38,388 bases of DNA from Nocardia testacea NBRC 100365. Lineage in GTDB: Bacteria > Actinomycetota > Actinomycetes > Mycobacteriales > Mycobacteriaceae. Positions 1 through 7,795 of this stretch are shown piece after piece (positions within the stretch are counted from its first letter, which is position 1; the number at the start of each line of letters is the position of its first letter). The translations under genes were made by a program, and so were the position numbers. The notes beneath the pieces are model-generated. The model saw nothing but the letters and a program-made list of their open reading frames with translations. It had not been told where the DNA came from and made no database searches. The stretch is taken from the NCBI RefSeq assembly GCF_000308775.1, contig NZ_BAGJ01000105.1:1-38388 (forward strand), in the 5' to 3' direction.

Positions 1-1917
1 ACTGCTGGAACCTGGTTCCAGCGTCGGGGACCGGATCGCCGCCGCCGAATCCGCCGATCGACATCACCGGCACGTCCCCGGTCAGCTGATAGCCCGCGGC
101 GTTCATCGCACTCACCGTGGCCGCCGCCCAGGTGTAGCCTCCGGCGTTCTGCCGCAGTAGCGCGGCGACGGCCGCACTGCTCTCGCCACCGGGGCCACCG
201 GCCCGGCCCGGTGCGCTCGCACCGTCGGTCTGCTGCCCGTCGGCCCGTCCGTCCCGACCGTTGTCTCCGGATCCGCCGGATACGGCACCGAAATCGCCGG
301 GCATCGCACCGGCTGCGCCGGACCCGTCGTCCGCGGCACCGGACCCGTCGTCCGCGGCGCGGGGCACGGCGCCCGTATCTCCGGAGCCTGCCCCCGTCGC
401 ACCCGGGCCGGCGCCCGCGCCGCCGCGAGCACCGTCCATACCTCCGGGACCCCGCCCGGGCCACCGAAACCGCCCGAGCCGGTACTCGGCCCGGCCAGCA
501 CGATCGAACCCGTGTGCGGCGTGGCCAGCGTATCGACGGTGTAGGCGACCGGACCGGCCAGTCCGACGAACAGCGCCGTCAACGCCGCGACCACGGACAC
601 CTTCCGTGCCCGGATCAGCACGGCCACCGTGGCGAGGATCCCGGCCGCCGCGACCACCCAGCGCAGCCACGGGACGAACTCCGCGGACCGGCCCAGGAAC
701 ACCCACGAGTTCACCGCGGTCAGGGCCACGGTGATCGCCAGGACACAGCGCACCCACAACCGGTCGCGTTCGCGCCACAGCGCGATCCCGCCGGCGCCGG
801 TCACCGCCGCGACCGCCGGGGCCAGCGCCACGGTGTAGTACTGGTGGAAGGTCCCGGTCATGAAGCTGAACACGCCACCGGTGACCAGTCCCCACCCGCC
901 GAACAGCAGCAGGGTCGCCCGCTGCGGGTCGGTGCGCACCGCGCGGCCGCGCACCACCGTCGCCGCGACCAGCAGGATCAGTGCCGCCGGGATCAGCCAG
1001 CCGATCTGGCCGCCGATCGACGCGCCGAACAGGCGGGTGATCCCGGCATCGCTGCCGAACCCGCCGCCCGGCCCGTCACCGGCGGAGCTGAGCCGGTCGA
1101 GACCGTTGTATCCCAGGGTGAGCTCGATGATCGAATTGTGTTCCGAGCCACCGAAGTACGGCCGCGAATCCGCCGGCCACAACTGGGCGATCAGAATCCA
1201 CCAGCCCGCCGCCGCCACCATCGCCACGCCCGCCGCGCACAGCTGCGCGATCCGGGTGCCCAGCCGCGGCGGTCCGGCGAACAGATAGACCAGAGCCAGG
1301 GCGGGTAACACCAGCATCACCTGCAACTGCTTTGCCAGAAAGCCGAATCCGACGAACGCGCCACACAGCACCGGCCAGCGCCAGCGTCCGTCCTCGACGG
1401 CCCGGGCCATAGCCCAGACCGCGGCGACCATCAGGAGCACCAGCAGCGCGTCGGGGTTGTTGAACCGGAACATCAGCGCGGCAACCGGAGTCACCGCCAG
1501 GACGAGGCCGGACAACAGACCGGCGGTGGCGCCGAACGAACGCCGCACCGTCTCCCACAGCAGCGCCACCGCGGCGACTGCCATCAGTACCTGCGGCGCC
1601 AGCATGCTCCAGCTACCGAATCCGAACAGCCGCGCCGACAGCTCCATCGGCCACAGTGCGGCCGGCGTCTTGTCGACCGTGATGGCGTTGGACCAATCGG
1701 AGGACCCGAAGAAGAACGCCTCCCAGGATTTCGCGCCCGACTGCACGGCCGCCGCGTAGAAGGAGTTGGCGAATCCGTTGGCGGTGAGATTCCAGAAATA
1801 GGCCGCCGCCGTACCCAGCAGCAGCACCGCGAGGCCGATCTTCTCCCAGGGCGGGTTCCGCCGGGCGGGAGCCACCGCCGGTACGGGAGCCGGGTGGCGC
1901 GTCATCAGAGTGGTCAC
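1..1917 (-). CDS. GT39-family membrane glycosyltransferase, 3' end frameshifted and cut by window edge
   Basis: Integral-membrane protein of the ArnT/dolichyl-phosphate-mannose mannosyltransferase (PMT_2) type, expected to move a sugar from a polyprenyl-phosphate donor to an envelope acceptor. The GTG start at 1917 follows a good GGGAGGTGG ribosome site. About 10-12 hydrophobic segments follow, with the family motif FFFGSSDWSNAITVDKTP near residue 70. The frame stays good to about residue 488. It then meets a C4 run (plus strand 450-453), and the rest of the open frame, to a stop at 112, is R/P/T-rich nonsense. Shifting frame there gives a Gly/Asp-rich linker followed by NAGGYTWAAATVSAMNAAGY and PVMSIGGFGGGDP, which resemble the usual C-terminal domain of these proteins. 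That frame stays open to base 1. A one-base deletion, real or a sequencing error, is the simplest explanation. Confidence 0.8.
318..359. repeat. 21-bp tandem duplication in the glycosyltransferase linker
   Basis: Two near-identical 21-bp units (318-338 and 339-359, differing only at the last base) lie head to tail. In the restored reading frame each unit encodes one Ala/Asp/Gly/Ser-rich heptad of the low-complexity linker before the C-terminal domain. The copy is in frame, so it looks like slippage in a tolerant linker. Confidence 0.8.
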
Positions 1918-2230
1918 GACGCCACCTCCCGGACGGGACGGCCGGCGCCGTGGGAACTGCTCGAATTCTCGGTCATGCGCTCCACGATCGCCGTCGATGC
2001 TCCCTCCTGCCTGGGGGCCGGCTGGGAACGCGCTGGGAGTCCGGCCGGACGAGCGGACCGATCCGGTTCTCCGGTTCCGGAACGGGGCGGATCCTGACTG
2101 CCAGGAAATTCGCAGTTCTTCGGCAGGTCACCTCGAGGCCGGTTGCCCAGGATGGCCCTTGTCGGATCGGGGATCGCCCCGGCCCGGTGGCCTGAAGGAC
2201 AGGCCACACGCAGAGGAGGAATATCTCGCA
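1918..2230. other. 313-bp divergent intergenic region, no gene seen
   Basis: This spacer separates the minus-strand glycosyltransferase from the plus-strand small secreted protein and must hold both promoters. It contains a 10-bp palindrome GTTCCGGAAC (2074-2083). I could not pick a convincing -35/-10 pair for either gene. The open frames crossing it have shadow-like composition. Confidence 0.5.
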
Positions 2231-2467
2231 ATGGCGAAGGTGATGAAGTCGAAGCTCGCGAAGGCGGCCGTGGTCGGCGGTGTCGGACTGGGGATGGTCG
2301 GCCTGGGCGCGGGCGCGGCGAGCGCACAGCCGGGCCCGGACCTGCACGGGAACCAGCCGCAGCAGAACCAGCCGCACTGGGACCAGCACCAGAACAACCC
2401 CGGCCCGAACCATCCCAACGGCCACGGCTTCTGGTTCTTCGACCGGTGGGTGCCGCTGCCCTGGTGA
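2231..2467 (+). CDS. Small secreted Gln/Asn/His/Pro-rich protein (78 aa)
   Basis: The start is the ATG at 2231, ten bases after a strong AGGAGGA site (2214-2220). Longer in-frame openings upstream look non-coding. The N terminus is a classical Sec signal peptide: Lys-rich start, Gly/Val/Ala core, and likely cleavage after ASA (residues 30-32). The mature part has only about 46 residues and is rich in Gln, Asn, His and Pro. It ends in an aromatic block, GFWFFDRWVPLPW. I do not recognise a family. Such tiny exported proteins are common in Nocardia-like genomes. The His and aromatic content could suit metal or surface binding, but that is only a guess. Confidence 0.75.
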   Translation: MAKVMKSKLAKAAVVGGVGLGMVGLGAGAASAQPGPDLHGNQPQQNQPHWDQHQNNPGPNHPNGHGFWFFDRWVPLPW

Positions 2468-2604
2468 TCGAACAGCGATGACGACCGCGACCGCACCGGC
2501 GCGACGCCCGGCCCTGCGGCGGACTTCCGGACCACCGAACCCCGCGGGGCCGCGTTCGTGCCGGTGGCTGCCGCACCGGAGAACAGCGGGCCGGTCACAT
2601 CACC

Positions 2605-2641
2605 CGTTCTGGTCGGATTCCGCTGTGCCAGAACGCTTTTT
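2605..2641 (+). terminator. Hairpin followed by a T5 run
   Basis: CGTTCTGG (2605-2612) and CCAGAACG (2628-2635) form a perfect 8-bp stem with a 15-nt loop. After one C comes TTTTT (2637-2641), which is rare in this GC-rich DNA. It reads as an intrinsic terminator on the plus strand, 138 nt after the 78-aa gene. It ends only 21 nt before the next start codon, so it could instead act as an attenuator or operator of that gene. Confidence 0.5.
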
Positions 2642-2662
2642 CGGGCACCATCTGATCGTGTG

Positions 2663-3052
2663 ATGATCAGACGAGTTCATGGAGTTGCTCTGCTGGCCCT
2701 GGCCACCGCCACGTTCGCCCCCCTGGCCACCGCGCCCGCGCTCGCGGACGCGTCCTTCACCGCACCCCAGGTCACCTTCGCGGGTACCGCGCCGGGAACG
2801 GTGACCGCGACCCTGCACAACCCGAACGACCGGGGTCGGTGCTGGGCGGAGGCGGGAGTCGGCCCGGAGAACAACCACGTCTTCTTCGGGGAGGCGAAAC
2901 CGGAATCGCTGGCCGGACCCGGACAGACCGTGGAGACCTCGCTGACGGGTCTGGAATCGGGGACCACGATCAATGCCCGGGGCGGATGCGCCGACACCGG
3001 TCCCGCCGGCGGGTACGAGCTGGGCGAATTCGTCACGGTCGTCGTCCCGTAG
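2663..3052 (+). CDS. Secreted hypothetical protein with one cysteine pair (129 aa)
   Basis: Start chosen at the ATG at 2663; a GTG three bases upstream is also possible. Residues 1-28 are a typical signal peptide ending in ALA. The mature part is about 100 residues, Thr/Gly-rich and beta-strand-like, with two cysteines (in RCWAEAG and GGCADTG) that could form one disulfide. It resembles small secreted actinobacterial proteins with an immunoglobulin-like or lipocalin-like fold, but I cannot assign a family. The same-strand neighbour 2231-2467 is also exported. The two may form an envelope pair, although a terminator-like hairpin lies between them. Confidence 0.75.
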   Translation: MIRRVHGVALLALATATFAPLATAPALADASFTAPQVTFAGTAPGTVTATLHNPNDRGRCWAEAGVGPENNHVFFGEAKPESLAGPGQTVETSLTGLESGTTINARGGCADTGPAGGYELGEFVTVVVP

Positions 3053-3156
3053 CCGGATACGGCCCACGGACGGCGCGCCGACCCCGGAGCGGGGCTCGGC
3101 CACCGGCCACGGTTGCCGGCACCCGCGGTCAGGTGTCCGGCCCCGAACGGGCACCA

Positions 3157-3193
3157 CCGCCGCCGATCGGCCACCCCGGCCGGTCGGCGGCGG
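3157..3193. terminator. 16-bp stem-loop between convergent genes
   Basis: The arms at 3157-3172 and 3178-3193 pair over 16 bp with one T-G wobble around a 5-nt loop (ACCCC). It lies between the convergent genes ending at 3052 (plus) and 3229 (minus), so it probably stops transcription from both sides. No T-run follows, as is usual in actinobacteria. Confidence 0.7.
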
Positions 3194-3228
3194 GACCCTT
3201 ACGGTCCGCGGCGCCGGTCACGGCCGGT

Positions 3229-4068
3229 TCAGGGTCGGCCCGCACCCGGTGCGGGTGCGGGGAAGGCCACCACCCGGCCGGTGGGTCCGGGTGTCTCGGC
3301 ACCGTACTGCTGGCCGATCACGAAGAGACGCGGGTTGCCGGGATCGCGATCGAGGACGCAGGCGAAAGCACCACGGTCGGACTCGACGGTGCCCAGGACC
3401 GTGCCGCCTTCGGCCACCCGGACACAGTGCCGGTTACCCACATCGGCGTACCAGGCCGCGCCGTCGGCATCGAGGCAGATACCGTCGGGATGATCGCCGG
3501 GCGTGTCCGCCCAGACCCGGCGGCCGGCAAGATCGCCCGAGGTCGTGATGTCGTAGGCGGTGAGTCGCTCGGCATAGGATTCGGCGACGATCAGGGTGGC
3601 ACCGTCCGCGGTGATCGCCATACCGTTCGGGAACGCGAGATCGTCGGCGACCCGGCGCACCGTACCGTCCGGAGTCACCAGCACCACGAATCCGGGCGCG
3701 AATCCGCCGCCGGGAAAAGCGAATCCGATGCTGTTCACGTAGGCGTTACCTCGCGCGTCGACGACGATATCGTTCCACGGTATATCCGTTTCACCGCCGA
3801 GGTCGGCATGGGTCACCAGGGCGCCCTCGGCTTCACGGCGCAGCAGTCGCCGCCGGACCGAATCCACGATCAGCAGCCGCCCGTCCGGCAGGAAGTCGAT
3901 ACACATGGGAAACGAGGGCACCGACGCGATCACCTCACCCCCTCCCGGGCCGTCGACCGCGATCACCTGATTCGCGCCCCAATCGGAGAACCACAGCCTG
4001 CCCTCGTGCCAGCGCGGCGATTCACCGAACACAATGCCCTCGAGCACCACCTCTGGTGGCTTCACCAT
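3229..4068 (-). CDS. SMP-30/gluconolactonase-family protein (279 aa)
   Basis: Predicted six-bladed beta-propeller of the SMP-30/gluconolactonase/LRE family, which are metal-dependent lactonases or related hydrolases. Start placed at the ATG at 4068, directly after GGAGGAAAT; the open frame runs further upstream but looks non-coding. The usual metal ligands can be recognised: Glu16 in FGESPRW, Asn in FPNGMAI, and Asp in HPDGICLDADG. Repeated blade strands such as LWFSD, LLIVDS and AWYADVGNRH are also visible. No signal peptide is evident, so the protein is probably cytoplasmic. It is the last gene of a minus-strand MarR-HAD-SMP-30 group, 94 nt after the HAD gene. The substrate is unknown, with a sugar or aromatic lactone as the family guess. 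Confidence 0.85.
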   Translation of the reverse strand: MVKPPEVVLEGIVFGESPRWHEGRLWFSDWGANQVIAVDGPGGGEVIASVPSFPMCIDFLPDGRLLIVDSVRRRLLRREAEGALVTHADLGGETDIPWNDIVVDARGNAYVNSIGFAFPGGGFAPGFVVLVTPDGTVRRVADDLAFPNGMAITADGATLIVAESYAERLTAYDITTSGDLAGRRVWADTPGDHPDGICLDADGAAWYADVGNRHCVRVAEGGTVLGTVESDRGAFACVLDRDPGNPRLFVIGQQYGAETPGPTGRVVAFPAPAPGAGRP

Positions 4069-4101
4069 ATTTCCTCCGTCCGCCGATGATGATGGGGACG
4101 G

Positions 4102-4129
4102 GACGGGCGCCCGGAATTCATCGCCCGTC
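4102..4129 (-). terminator. 8-bp hairpin after the HAD gene
   Basis: GACGGGCG (4102-4109) and CGCCCGTC (4122-4129) form a perfect 8-bp stem with a 12-nt loop, about 35-60 nt past the HAD stop and before the SMP-30 start. It may partly separate the two transcripts. The evidence is weak because GC-rich repeats are frequent here. Confidence 0.3.
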
Positions 4130-4162
4130 ACAGCCGGTGTCGGCCGGGCGCCCGGCCGCCGG

Positions 4163-4831
4163 TCAGCCGATACCGTACGCGGCCAGCGCATCGAGCAGGG
4201 CGCGCGGCCGCTGATCGGTCGGTAGCGGATCGACGAGTTCGACCACACAGCCGATATCGGCCGCGGCGCCGTCGGCCTCGGCGCTGTCCCCGATCATCAA
4301 GGTCTCGTGCGGCGGTACGCCGAGACGCTCGCAGGCCAGGGCGAACAGCCGCGGATCGGGTTTCACCGCGCCTTCACGGAAGGAGAGCACGAACTCGCGC
4401 ACGTAGTCGGCCGTTCCGGCGCGCTCGAAGACCGGGCGGATATCCCAGGCGATATTGCTGAGGACCGCGACCGGCAACTCGAAGCCCGCCGCCACCTTCA
4501 ACGCTGCCGCCGTATCCGGGTACGGCATCCACGCAGCGGCCGATACGAGCTGGTCGTAGAGGTAGTCCGGATTGCCGACGCCGGACCCTTCGAGCACCGC
4601 GGTATACAGCTCACGGTGCAGTGGCGGGTCGAGATCCCGCCGGTCCCAGTCCTCGGCCAGCCGCGCGGGCAGCCCCTCGGGGCGCCCGGTGGGCGCGGTC
4701 ATCCGGCGCATGATCTCGGCCTGGCGGGCACCGGCGAGCGGCGCCCCGTGCCGATCGGTCAATCCCTCGGTGGTCGGTTCGAATCGGAAAAGTGTGCCGG
4801 AGAAGTCGAAGAGCACGCCGCGGATGGTCAT
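4163..4831 (-). CDS. HAD-superfamily hydrolase-like protein (222 aa)
   Basis: Haloacid-dehalogenase fold protein with the four HAD motifs. Motif I is LFDFSGTLF with the nucleophile Asp9. Motif II is the Ser of VLSNIAWD, motif III the Lys of GAVKPDPRLF, and motif IV GDSAEAD. The cap is alpha-helical (type C1). The second Asp of the phosphatase signature DxD is replaced by Ser (DFS), so it may not be an ordinary phosphatase; dehalogenases and phosphonatases also lack that Asp. It starts 10 nt after the MarR stop codon and is probably co-transcribed with it. The substrate cannot be told from sequence. Confidence 0.85.
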   Translation of the reverse strand: MTIRGVLFDFSGTLFRFEPTTEGLTDRHGAPLAGARQAEIMRRMTAPTGRPEGLPARLAEDWDRRDLDPPLHRELYTAVLEGSGVGNPDYLYDQLVSAAAWMPYPDTAAALKVAAGFELPVAVLSNIAWDIRPVFERAGTADYVREFVLSFREGAVKPDPRLFALACERLGVPPHETLMIGDSAEADGAAADIGCVVELVDPLPTDQRPRALLDALAAYGIG

Positions 4832-4841
4832 GCGAGCCAGG

Positions 4842-5375
4842 TTACGGACGACCGGTGCGCGGCCGGTCGTGAACCGATGACCGCGAGCGGCCGGCCGCGG
4901 GCCGCAGCCGCGACAGCGTGCCCGGGGTCAGTCGCCGCGCGAGTGTTTCCAAGGTGGTGACCATACCGGCGACCTCGGCGGGATCGTCGGTGCCGAGCGC
5001 CGCCGCGAGGGCGGTATCGATCGTGGTCGCGCGGACCGTATCGACCCGGTCGGAGGCCTCGGGCGCCTGGCGGATCAGGATGCGACGCCGGTCGGCCGGA
5101 TCGGGCTCGCTCACGATGGCGCCCGCCTCCCGCAGCCGCGCCACACATCCGGAGACCTGACTCTGCGGCAGGCCCGTGCGCGCGGCGATCTCCCCCACCG
5201 CGCTCCCGGGATGCTCGACGATATCGCTGGCGACGATCAGCACCGACCGGACACTGGTCGAGTACTGCGGCAGCCCCTCGGTCGGCATCGCCTCCTCGCC
5301 GATCTTCATCAGCGTGCGGCCGAGCAGGAAGAGTTCGACTCCGTTCACCCGGGGGACGCTACCGCACATACGCAT
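4842..5375 (-). CDS. MarR-family transcriptional regulator (177 aa)
   Basis: Winged-helix dimeric repressor of the MarR type. After an N-terminal helix (VELFLLGRTLMKIGEEAMP), residues 45-110 carry the helix-turn-helix and wing, including GEIAARTGLPQSQVSGCVARL and a DPADRRRILI wing with the family's DxR motif. The C-terminal helices would dimerise. It is transcribed away from the alpha/beta hydrolase at 5431, and a perfect inverted repeat at 5384-5403 lies just outside its start. Autoregulation with control of the hydrolase and the following HAD/SMP-30 genes is the likely arrangement. The ligand is unknown. The start could also be the second Met, at 5369. Confidence 0.85.
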   Translation of the reverse strand: MRMCGSVPRVNGVELFLLGRTLMKIGEEAMPTEGLPQYSTSVRSVLIVASDIVEHPGSAVGEIAARTGLPQSQVSGCVARLREAGAIVSEPDPADRRRILIRQAPEASDRVDTVRATTIDTALAAALGTDDPAEVAGMVTTLETLARRLTPGTLSRLRPAAGRSRSSVHDRPRTGRP

Positions 5376-5383
5376 CGTTTCGA

Positions 5384-5403
5384 ATACATCTTTCTTGATG
5401 TAT
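5384..5403. promoter_or_regulatory. Candidate MarR operator
   Basis: ATACATC and GATGTAT form a perfect 7-bp inverted repeat with a 6-nt spacer (TTTCTT), in an AT-rich island of an otherwise GC-rich spacer. It sits 9 nt upstream of the MarR start and 28 nt upstream of the hydrolase start. The size and symmetry (about 20 bp) fit a MarR dimer site, and overlapping ATCTTT/AAAGAT half-sites extend it toward 5412. Confidence 0.65.
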
Positions 5404-5430
5404 CTAAAAAGATGGATTACGGTGCTCGGT

Positions 5431-6294
5431 ATGAGCGAATTCGGAACCGGCCGCCTCCCCGTCCCCGGCGCGACCCTGTACTACGAGATCCACGGCAGCG
5501 GCCCGCTGCTCCTGCTGCTACAGGGCGGCGACGGCAATACCGCCCGCGGCGCCGATCTGGCCGCACGGCTCGCCGCCGACTACACCGTGGTCGTCCCCGA
5601 CCGCCGCGGCCTGTCCGGCAGCGTGCTAGACGACCCGGCCGCGCCTGTGACGGTGGCCACCCACGCCGACGACATCCACCGGCTCCTGGCCGCCCTCACC
5701 GACGAGCCGGCCCGCATATTCGGCTCCAGCTACGGCGCACTCATCGCGCTCACCCTGGCCAGCGATCACCCGGAGCAGATCCACACCCTGATCGCCCACG
5801 ACCCCGCCACGATCGCCCTGCTACCGACCGCGGCCCGCGAGCGCGCCGAACGCGACCTCGCCGCCCTCGCCGAGGTCCACCGTCGCGACGGCGCACTGCC
5901 CGCGCTCCGGAAACTCGCCGAACTCATCCACGCCGATTTCTCCGAACGGGAACCCGGCGTCGCACCACCAGCCCCGCGCGGTCCCGGCGATCTGGCGGAT
6001 CTGGACTTCTTCCTGTCCCGGGACCTGCCGGAGATTCGCTCCTCGGCCCTGGGCGCCGCGGCGATCACCGCCCTCACCACGACCCCGGTCCGTATCGTGC
6101 CGGCCGCCGGTCGCGGCTCCCGGGAGATCTGGAACTACGACTGCGCCCGGGCCCTGGCCGCCCTACTGGACCGCACGGTCACCGAATTCCCGGGCGGCCA
6201 CAGCCTTTCCACCCATCCGGCCGCCTTCACGGCGCGGCTACGCGAAGTCCTGCACGACGCCGACCGGACGGCGACCGCGACAGTCGCCGATTAG
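5431..6294 (+). CDS. Alpha/beta-fold hydrolase (287 aa)
   Basis: Serine hydrolase of the alpha/beta superfamily. Start placed at the ATG at 5431; the frame is open further upstream but that part overlaps the operator and the MarR gene. The nucleophile elbow is GSSYG with Ser100. An oxyanion-hole region follows strand LLLLLQGGDG (near residue 30), and the catalytic His lies in FPGGHSLS near the C terminus. No signal peptide is seen, so it is probably cytoplasmic. The divergent MarR gene and shared operator suggest that it is induced by a small molecule that the MarR protein senses and that the hydrolase may act on. It ends 13 nt from a convergent lipoprotein gene. Confidence 0.85.
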   Translation: MSEFGTGRLPVPGATLYYEIHGSGPLLLLLQGGDGNTARGADLAARLAADYTVVVPDRRGLSGSVLDDPAAPVTVATHADDIHRLLAALTDEPARIFGSSYGALIALTLASDHPEQIHTLIAHDPATIALLPTAARERAERDLAALAEVHRRDGALPALRKLAELIHADFSEREPGVAPPAPRGPGDLADLDFFLSRDLPEIRSSALGAAAITALTTTPVRIVPAAGRGSREIWNYDCARALAALLDRTVTEFPGGHSLSTHPAAFTARLREVLHDADRTATATVAD

Positions 6295-6307
6295 CGGACC
6301 ACCGGCG

Positions 6308-6700
6308 CTATCCGGCGAATTCGCACAGCTCCAGTGCCGTACTGCGCAGGGCACCCAGCCCGATCGGATCACCGTCGGCTCCGGTGGCACGCAGCGGCTC
6401 GATATCGGGCACCCCCGCCGCACCGGCGTTGTCGTTGAGCGCATAGCTCTTACCGCCGGGGGCGATGAACACCACCTGCACACCGGGCCGGCATTCCAGT
6501 TCACCCCGGTCCACGCTCAGCGGCCACAGATAACCGAAGTTCTCGCTCGCCACCGCCTGCCGCGCCGAACTCGGCGCAGGCAAGGGCACCGGACTCGGAT
6601 GCTCGGGATCGGTGGGCCCCGATCCACCACCGCACGCGGTGGACGACAATGCGGCACACACCACACCCGCCACGAAACACGCCGCACGTCTGGACATCAC
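6308..6700 (-). CDS. DUF2511-like lipoprotein (130 aa)
   Basis: The N-terminal signal ends in a lipobox STAC with the lipidated Cys23, so it is expected to be anchored on the outer face of the membrane. A Pro/Ser-rich linker (residues 24-46) leads to a domain with [26 protein letters not shown] and a C-terminal ALELCEF, a pattern I associate with DUF2511 (YebY-like) proteins. Two cysteines in that domain could form a disulfide. The function is unknown. It is convergent with the alpha/beta hydrolase and separated from the upstream epoxide hydrolase by a terminator-like hairpin, so it probably has its own promoter. Confidence 0.75.
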   Translation of the reverse strand: MMSRRAACFVAGVVCAALSSTACGGGSGPTDPEHPSPVPLPAPSSARQAVASENFGYLWPLSVDRGELECRPGVQVVFIAPGGKSYALNDNAGAAGVPDIEPLRATGADGDPIGLGALRSTALELCEFAG

Positions 6701-6715
6701 GTCGAACCCCCGGAC

Positions 6716-6743
6716 CGAGACGCGGGCCGATCCCCGCGTCTCG
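6716..6743 (-). terminator. 11-bp stem-loop after the epoxide hydrolase gene
   Basis: The arms at 6716-6726 and 6733-6743 pair perfectly over 11 bp with a 6-nt loop. The hairpin lies 30-57 nt downstream of the minus-strand epoxide hydrolase (stop at 6773) and 16 nt upstream of the lipoprotein start. It most likely ends the epoxide hydrolase transcript. Confidence 0.65.
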
Positions 6744-6772
6744 ACACTACCCCGACGGCCACCGGGGAACCA

Positions 6773-7741
6773 TCACCCGGCGGTGAGATCGGCGAGGGCG
6801 CCCAACAGGAAATCGTTCACGGCCCCGGTCGCCTCCAACTGCACCAGATGCCCGGCACCGGGTACCCGCTGCACCGCACGCAGATCCGGGAGCAGCGCGC
6901 GCATCGTCTCGAGTGGGTCGCGACCGCTGAAACCTTCCATATCGGGATCGTTCTCGCCGTAGACGAAGTACACCGGAACAGTAGGAACCGCCTCGGCGTA
7001 GTCGGCGGTCAGCTCCCAGTTGCGGTCGATGGCCCGGTACCAGTTCAGACCGCCGGTGAATCCGGTGCGCTCGAAATCACCGGCCAGCGTGTCGAAATCG
7101 GCCTCCGACAGCCATGTCCAGGGGAGGTCGGGGGCCACCGGCAGCGCATCGAGGTAGCGGGTTCCCGGCGGGTTCTTCCACACGTCGAGGTAGTGGAAAT
7201 CCCCACTCAGCGCGAAGTAGACCCGGGAAAGGAATTCGCGTGGCCGTTCGGCCAGGTGCGCGTCGGCCACGCCGGGTTCCTGGAAGTACTGCAGGTGCAG
7301 GAAATGCCGCTCGGCCATCTTCCCCCAGTAGTACCCGGGCGGTTTCGGCGCGCGCGGCGCGAAGGGATTGTTCAGGATCACCAGACCGCGCACCCGTTCG
7401 GGCGCGCGCAGCGCGAGCTCCCACAGCAGGGCCGCGCCGAAATCGACGCCCACGAAAACCGCCTGGTCCGCGTCGATATCGTCGAGCAGCGCCAGCAGAT
7501 CGCCGACCACGGCCGCATTGGTGTAGTCATCGATCGACTCCGGCGCCCCGGTGCGGCCCGCGCCGCGCAGATCGGGGGCCAGGGCCCGGTATCCGGCCGC
7601 CCCGGCCGCGGCGAGCTGGCGGTGCCAGACATACCAGGTGTGCGGGAATCCGTGGCAGAAGATCACCGGGTGGCCCCGGCCCTGTTCGGCTACATGCATC
7701 CGCACGCCGCCGGTGTCCACGAACCGGTGTCTCGGCTCCAC
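6773..7741 (-). CDS. Epoxide hydrolase, alpha/beta-hydrolase fold (322 aa)
   Basis: Opens epoxides to vicinal diols through an Asp nucleophile. The oxyanion motif HGFP is at 30-33 and the nucleophile is Asp100 in VGVDFGA. The two ring-opening tyrosines lie in YFQEPGVAD and GLNWYR. The charge relay is in GENDPDM and PGAGHLVQLE. These features separate it from haloalkane dehalogenases, which lack the paired tyrosines. The GTG start at 7741 follows GGGAGGTG. A good -10 (TAGTAT, minus strand 7759-7754) lies upstream and is overlapped by a KstR-like box shared with the divergent SDR gene. The likely context is lipid or sterol breakdown; the substrate is not known. Confidence 0.9.
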   Translation of the reverse strand: MEPRHRFVDTGGVRMHVAEQGRGHPVIFCHGFPHTWYVWHRQLAAAGAAGYRALAPDLRGAGRTGAPESIDDYTNAAVVGDLLALLDDIDADQAVFVGVDFGAALLWELALRAPERVRGLVILNNPFAPRAPKPPGYYWGKMAERHFLHLQYFQEPGVADAHLAERPREFLSRVYFALSGDFHYLDVWKNPPGTRYLDALPVAPDLPWTWLSEADFDTLAGDFERTGFTGGLNWYRAIDRNWELTADYAEAVPTVPVYFVYGENDPDMEGFSGRDPLETMRALLPDLRAVQRVPGAGHLVQLEATGAVNDFLLGALADLTAG

Positions 7742-7757
7742 CGCACCTCCCGAATAC

Positions 7758-7771
7758 TAGAACGCGTTACA
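7758..7771. promoter_or_regulatory. KstR-like operator between the epoxide hydrolase and SDR genes
   Basis: TAGAACGCGTTACA matches the published mycobacterial KstR consensus TnnAACnnGTTnnA at all eight fixed bases. KstR is the TetR-family repressor of cholesterol and lipid catabolism genes in mycobacteria and rhodococci. The box overlaps the epoxide hydrolase -10 (7754-7759) and lies just upstream of the SDR -10 candidate TAACGT (7781-7786), so one repressor could shut both genes. No kstR gene lies in the window. Confidence 0.65.
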
Positions 7772-7785
7772 GTTTCACGGTAACG
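7765..7785. repeat. CGTTAC inverted repeat overlapping the KstR-like box
   Basis: CGTTAC (7765-7770) and GTAACG (7780-7785) form a perfect 6-bp inverted repeat with a 9-nt spacer. It overlaps the right half of the KstR-like box and the SDR -10. It could be a second operator or an accident of the promoter sequence. Confidence 0.4.
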
Positions 7786-7795
7786 TCCCGGGACT

